This document shows positions 60,643 to 64,000 of a stretch of DNA of 64,000 bases, piece after piece. The DNA is taken from contig CAYTMI010000003.1 of assembly GCA_964438865.1 (NCBI GenBank), positions 186,001 through 250,000 of the forward strand. The letters run 5' to 3'. The notes beneath the pieces are model-generated. The model saw nothing but the letters and a program-made list of their open reading frames with translations, was not told the DNA's origin and ran no database searches. Source of the DNA: G016234445 sp964438865. Lineage in GTDB: Bacteria; Chloroflexota; Dehalococcoidia; Tepidiformales; Tepidiformaceae. The translations under genes and the position numbers were made by a program. Position 1 is the stretch's first letter; the number at the start of each line of letters is the position of its first letter.

Positions 60643-63600
60643 CGGTGTGCTCCTTGATAGCCGGTTGCGAGTTGAGGATGGCGCGGGCTCGACGGGTCTC
60701 ATCCGCGGTCTGTTCGGGGAACTTAGCGAGCGCGAGTTCGAGTGCGGCGGTGCCCTCCGGTGAGAAGGCGGCTGCGAAGCGCATGGCAGCGCGCAGCTCC
60801 AACGACTTCGCGCCACGCTCCCGCGCACGGGTTACCGCCAGGCGAAAGTCCCGCCGGGAGTCGGCGTCCCCGCCGGCACCGGTGGACAGGATGCTGCCCC
60901 GGATCTCCCAGAGGAGCGGCTCGAAAGCCTCCTCGCCGGTGGCAGTCGCAGTCTCAAGTCCGTGAGCGACGGCGTCGCGGGCGCCGGCTGTGTCGCAGTG
61001 GGCCAGCATGGCGTCGGCCACGAGGGAATGGAGCCATGCTCCCGCGGTGCGGTTTCCCGCGGCGAAGTAGGTTGCGACGGCGGCCTGGACGCGGGCCACG
61101 GCATCGGCGTCCCCCGTCCGCGCCGAAGCCCACTCCACCAGGCACGACGACGCGTACAACCAGTACCCGAACTTCCGTTCCTGGGCGATCGCCTTCGCTT
61201 CGCGCGCGAGTTCCCCGGCCGGGCCGGGCTGGTCCCGGAGCTGGTGAACCCACGCCGCAAGGACGAGGGAGTACACAAGACCGGACGGCAGGTTTCGTTC
61301 GCGGCTCCGGTCGATGGCGCGCTGGATCTCCGCGCGTGCCCGGTCGGGGTATCCCAGGAACCAGGCGGTGAACCCGGAGTAGGCCAGCGCGGAGACGTAG
61401 GGCTCTTCCGCGGCGGCCCCGTCGGCTGTGCCCAAGGCCTCTTCGAACAGCCCCGTGGCGCGCTTCAGCTCGACCAACGCCTGCTCCGGGTATCCACCCA
61501 GCGCGAGTTGCTCTCCCAGGGGGAGGTGCGCGGAGGCCATCAAGAAGGGCGACCCGATCCTCTCAGCGCGCTCGACCAGCTCCTTGGCAATGGGCCGGGC
61601 GCGATCGAGCCCGCCCTGCACCTGGTAGAACCGCCCAAGCCCCCTCAGGGCGTGGAACGTCTGGACGGGGTCGGAAAGGGTGCGCGCCGCCTCCATCGCC
61701 AGGCGGTAGTTGGCCTCAACCTCGGGGCTTGCGTATCCGCGCACGGCGGTCAATGGCTGCCCCAGGGCGAGCCGTAGCTCCGTCTCCACGGCTGGCGGCG
61801 CGCCGCCCTGGTGCGCCAGTTCCAGCGCCTGGGTCAGGTAGTTCATCGCCTCGGTGTTGGCAAAACGGGCGGAGGCGAGGGTGGCCGCCCGCCGCAGATA
61901 GGGAATCGCGCGGCCGGGGTCGCCGGCACGGGCGAGGTGATAGGCCACCGTCTCCGGCTCTGCGTCCCGGAGGCTCGGGAATCGTTCTTCCAGCTGTCGC
62001 GCCACGGCCGCATGGAAGCCCGCCCGGTCAGGTCGAAGCAGCGACTCATACGCCACGTCCTGGATGAGGGCGTGCTTGAACGCGTAGTGACCATTGCGGC
62101 CCCGGGGCGCCAGCACGCCGGCTTCGACCAGGCGGTCGAGGTCAGAGAGCGTCTGTTCCTCCGAGTTTCCAGCCAACCCCGAAACCAGGGCAACGGAGAT
62201 CTCCCTGCCCACCACGGAGCAGAGCTGGGCAAGACGGCGGTTCGCCGGGGCTCTGTCCAGCCTTGCCATCAGGGAGCCATACAGTGCCGGCGGGATCGTG
62301 GAGCGCGCGGCGGGGAGTGGAGCGGAACCTTCGCCGGCCGCGCCCGCCTCAGCTGCCAGCCGGCTGAGCTCCTCGGCGAACAGGGGGACTCCTTCCGCCC
62401 GGGCAGCCAGCCGGCGAATCTCTTCGGGCGCGACTCCCGTCCCGGCAACGAGCCCGGCGACCAACTGTTCGGTGTCCGCGGCGTCAAGCCTCCCGAGGGT
62501 GAAGGTGAGGCAAGACGCGGCAACCGGCTCTGGGACGGCAAACTCGGTGCGGGTGGTGAGCAACAGCAGGAGGGGCTTCCCCCGGGCCACCGGTAGCACC
62601 CTCGCGACGAGGTCCAGGGAGCTTGGGTCGAGCCAGTGGACATCTTCGACGGCTATGAGGACTGGACGCCGGTTACAGAGCCCCACGATCCAGGCCAGGA
62701 GCGCCGCGAAGATGCGTTCACGGATCTCCCCGGGAGGGCCGGTGAGCTCCGGGTAGCGTCCTTCGAGCGAGAGTCCGAGCAGCATAGCAAGCGGGGGGAT
62801 GCCCTCGGCGGGGGCAAGTCCCAGGCCCTCGTACGCGAGCCCGAGGCGGTCGAGGGGGGCCGCGCCCCGAGGCGCGTCGAGGTCCAGCAGTGCACCAGCG
62901 ACGCTCCGGACCACCGGGTAGAACGCCGTGTTGGTGTGGAAAGCGGACCCTTGCACCCCGATGAAGGTGTGGTCGGTGGCGTCGAGGCGGCGCTGGAATT
63001 CGCGGACCAGCCGGGTCTTTCCCAGCCCTGCTTCGGCGCGAACAAGGAGACCCGAACCGCTACCGGCCACCGCCTCGGACCATGCCCTCGAAACCATCGC
63101 GAGTTCCCGGGTCCTCCCGAGGAAGGGCGCGCCTTTCTCCGCGGTCTGCCAGTCCCGGGGGGCGAGACCGGCGACGCGCGAAACCTCGATGGGGCGCGAG
63201 AGCCCGCGCAACGCCTGCGGCCCCAGCGGCTCCAGGGCATAGCCTGCCTTTGTGAGCCGGAGCAGGTCTGCGCTTGCGACGACGCCGCCAGGCGGGGCGA
63301 GCGACTGGAGACGAGCGGCAATGTTCGCCGTTTCCCCGACCACGTCATTCGGCTGGATGCGCTCGCCGCTCCCCATCTCAGCGACAACCGCGAGCCCATA
63401 GTGGAGCCCGGCGCGCGCGGCGAGCGGGTGGCCACCGCCCGGGGCGCGGATGCTGCCGACGCCGTCGACAATCTCCAGCGCGGCCCGCACCGCGCGGTCG
63501 GCGTCGTCTTCGTGGGCGGTGGGGAAGCCAAAGTAGACGAGCAGCCCGTCGCCCATGTAGTGCGCTGTGTACCCGCCCAGGCGGTCGACGATGGCGGCAG

Positions 63601-63916
63601 CGGCGTGTTGGTATTCCCGGAGCACGTCACGGAGGTCCTCCGGGTCCAGCTCCTCGGACATGGCTGTGGAACTGGCGAGGTCGCAGAACATGACCGCCAT
63701 GAGGCGGCGCTCGGCGCCCGGCACCGGCGAGGCGTGGCCCGGGCCAGGGTCGGTGTTCGCGGCCTGCAGGTAGGCAAGAGCGTCTTCGTTGCCGGGCGAC
63801 AGCCGAAGCGCAGCCTCGGCCTTCTGGCGCACCAGCGGCCAGTTCGCCTCACCGATCGCCGCTTCGGCTTCGCCAAGCAGGCGGTCGATCTGCCTGAGCA
63901 CGCGCTCCGTCGCCAT
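60632..63916 (-). CDS. Adenylate/guanylate cyclase-AAA ATPase-TPR multidomain regulator
   Basis: A 1,094-aa signalling protein. A short TPR-like helix pair is at the N-terminus. Residues ~70-215 form a class III nucleotide cyclase domain: RRLMAVMFCDLASSTAMSEE (first metal Asp) and AHYMGDGLLVYFGFPTAHED (second metal Asp). Then comes a STAND/AAA_16-type ATPase: VRAEAGLGKTRLVREFQRRL near 290 (Walker A) and PVLIAVEDVHWLDPSSLDL near 415 (Walker B). TPR repeats fill roughly residues 620-1060. This layout is common in Chloroflexota and Actinobacteria, and its signals are mostly unknown. GGAGG lies five bases before the ATG at 63914-63916. Confidence 0.92.
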   Translation of the reverse strand: MATERVLRQIDRLLGEAEAAIGEANWPLVRQKAEAALRLSPGNEDALAYLQAANTDPGPGHASPVPGAERRLMAVMFCDLASSTAMSEELDPEDLRDVLREYQHAAAAIVDRLGGYTAHYMGDGLLVYFGFPTAHEDDADRAVRAALEIVDGVGSIRAPGGGHPLAARAGLHYGLAVVAEMGSGERIQPNDVVGETANIAARLQSLAPPGGVVASADLLRLTKAGYALEPLGPQALRGLSRPIEVSRVAGLAPRDWQTAEKGAPFLGRTRELAMVSRAWSEAVAGSGSGLLVRAEAGLGKTRLVREFQRRLDATDHTFIGVQGSAFHTNTAFYPVVRSVAGALLDLDAPRGAAPLDRLGLAYEGLGLAPAEGIPPLAMLLGLSLEGRYPELTGPPGEIRERIFAALLAWIVGLCNRRPVLIAVEDVHWLDPSSLDLVARVLPVARGKPLLLLLTTRTEFAVPEPVAASCLTFTLGRLDAADTEQLVAGLVAGTGVAPEEIRRLAARAEGVPLFAEELSRLAAEAGAAGEGSAPLPAARSTIPPALYGSLMARLDRAPANRRLAQLCSVVGREISVALVSGLAGNSEEQTLSDLDRLVEAGVLAPRGRNGHYAFKHALIQDVAYESLLRPDRAGFHAAVARQLEERFPSLRDAEPETVAYHLARAGDPGRAIPYLRRAATLASARFANTEAMNYLTQALELAHQGGAPPAVETELRLALGQPLTAVRGYASPEVEANYRLAMEAARTLSDPVQTFHALRGLGRFYQVQGGLDRARPIAKELVERAERIGSPFLMASAHLPLGEQLALGGYPEQALVELKRATGLFEEALGTADGAAAEEPYVSALAYSGFTAWFLGYPDRARAEIQRAIDRSRERNLPSGLVYSLVLAAWVHQLRDQPGPAGELAREAKAIAQERKFGYWLYASSCLVEWASARTGDADAVARVQAAVATYFAAGNRTAGAWLHSLVADAMLAHCDTAGARDAVAHGLETATATGEEAFEPLLWEIRGSILSTGAGGDADSRRDFRLAVTRARERGAKSLELRAAMRFAAAFSPEGTAALELALAKFPEQTADETRRARAILNSQPAIKEHTVDH

Positions 63917-64000
63917 GATGCCTCCAGCAGAAGTTGGGTCGCGGCTCCGGCGAGCGGCGACCGCACAAACGGGCGGGACTCCCCTATCGGCTGTCCTCGC
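63917..64000. other. Upstream flank of the cyclase gene
   Basis: 84 bases to the window edge. They contain the GGAGG ribosome site of the minus-strand cyclase gene; I see no further gene or clear promoter. Confidence 0.5.

Noticed and set aside
1..64000. CRISPR array, rRNA operon or insertion sequence
   Set aside because: I saw no regularly spaced repeats with unique spacers, no rRNA sequence and no transposase gene. The only spaced repeats are the origin iterons and the dispersed 13-mers of the integrated element.

Overview
The window is 64 kb of high-GC bacterial chromosome (roughly two-thirds G+C by eye). It is densely packed with short operons whose members overlap as GTGA or ATGA. Several promoters have their -10 box only 5-7 bases before the start codon, which predicts leaderless mRNAs. 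The gene mix is paired Cys-less thiolase-like/DUF35 proteins, an LLM-class flavin enzyme, acyl-CoA metabolism, assimilatory APS reduction and a Fur-family regulator. This would fit a free-living aerobic Chloroflexota (Dehalococcoidia/Tepidiforma-like) organism. That assignment is inference; there is no rRNA or marker phylogeny here.

Layout. 1-5.9 kb (minus): arginine operon argC-argJ-argB, then ppk1, then argD running off the left edge. 6-9.3 kb (plus): a cysteine-rich 21-codon ORF before a metallo-beta-lactamase-fold hydrolase, a thiolase-like/DUF35 pair, a VOC protein, and a free-standing 64-aa gene with its own UUCG-loop terminator. 9.4-14.4 kb (minus): an SDR and an ABC exporter with a 1,138-aa MacB/FtsX-type permease. 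14.5-24 kb: mixed housekeeping genes (argS, cinA, an inositol-phosphatase-family enzyme, UbiA family, acyl-CoA dehydrogenase, TauE-like permease). 24-31.3 kb: small redox proteins (flavin reductase, ABM, Rieske), a kynureninase-like aminotransferase with a second MBL hydrolase, an LLM oxidoreductase, and a divergent hbd / MaoC-MaoC locus around a perfect 24-bp palindrome. 31.3-34.2 kb: a truncated CaiB-type CoA-transferase and a large secreted beta-helix/PKD/Ig protein.

34.4-41.7 kb is sulfate assimilation: cysH-cysC-cysD-cysN plus a Na/Pi-cotransporter-like permease on the minus strand, and a ferredoxin-type sulfite reductase plus a GNAT protein on the plus strand. The two operons face away from each other around one dyad-symmetric promoter region with overlapping -35 boxes. 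41.7-46.4 kb holds a second thiolase-like/DUF35 pair, hemB and a Fur/Zur regulator. 46.9-50.7 kb is a peptide-type ABC importer.

The main discovery is an 8.4-kb integrated element at 50.79-59.17 kb, inserted in the 3' half of a tRNA-Ala(GGC) gene. The tRNA 3' end and its terminator are duplicated as attL and attR. Paired TGACAGCAAC direct repeats (likely integrase arm sites) lie just inside both ends. It encodes a tyrosine integrase, a HTH excisionase, a primase-like protein, a RepA-like ATPase, an iteron/AT-rich candidate origin, a small terminase subunit and several unknown cargo genes. It has no large terminase, portal, capsid or tail genes. That gene set and order resemble a phage-inducible chromosomal island (phage satellite). 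Beyond attR lie an uncharacterised 460-aa protein and a 1,094-aa adenylate cyclase/AAA ATPase/TPR protein.
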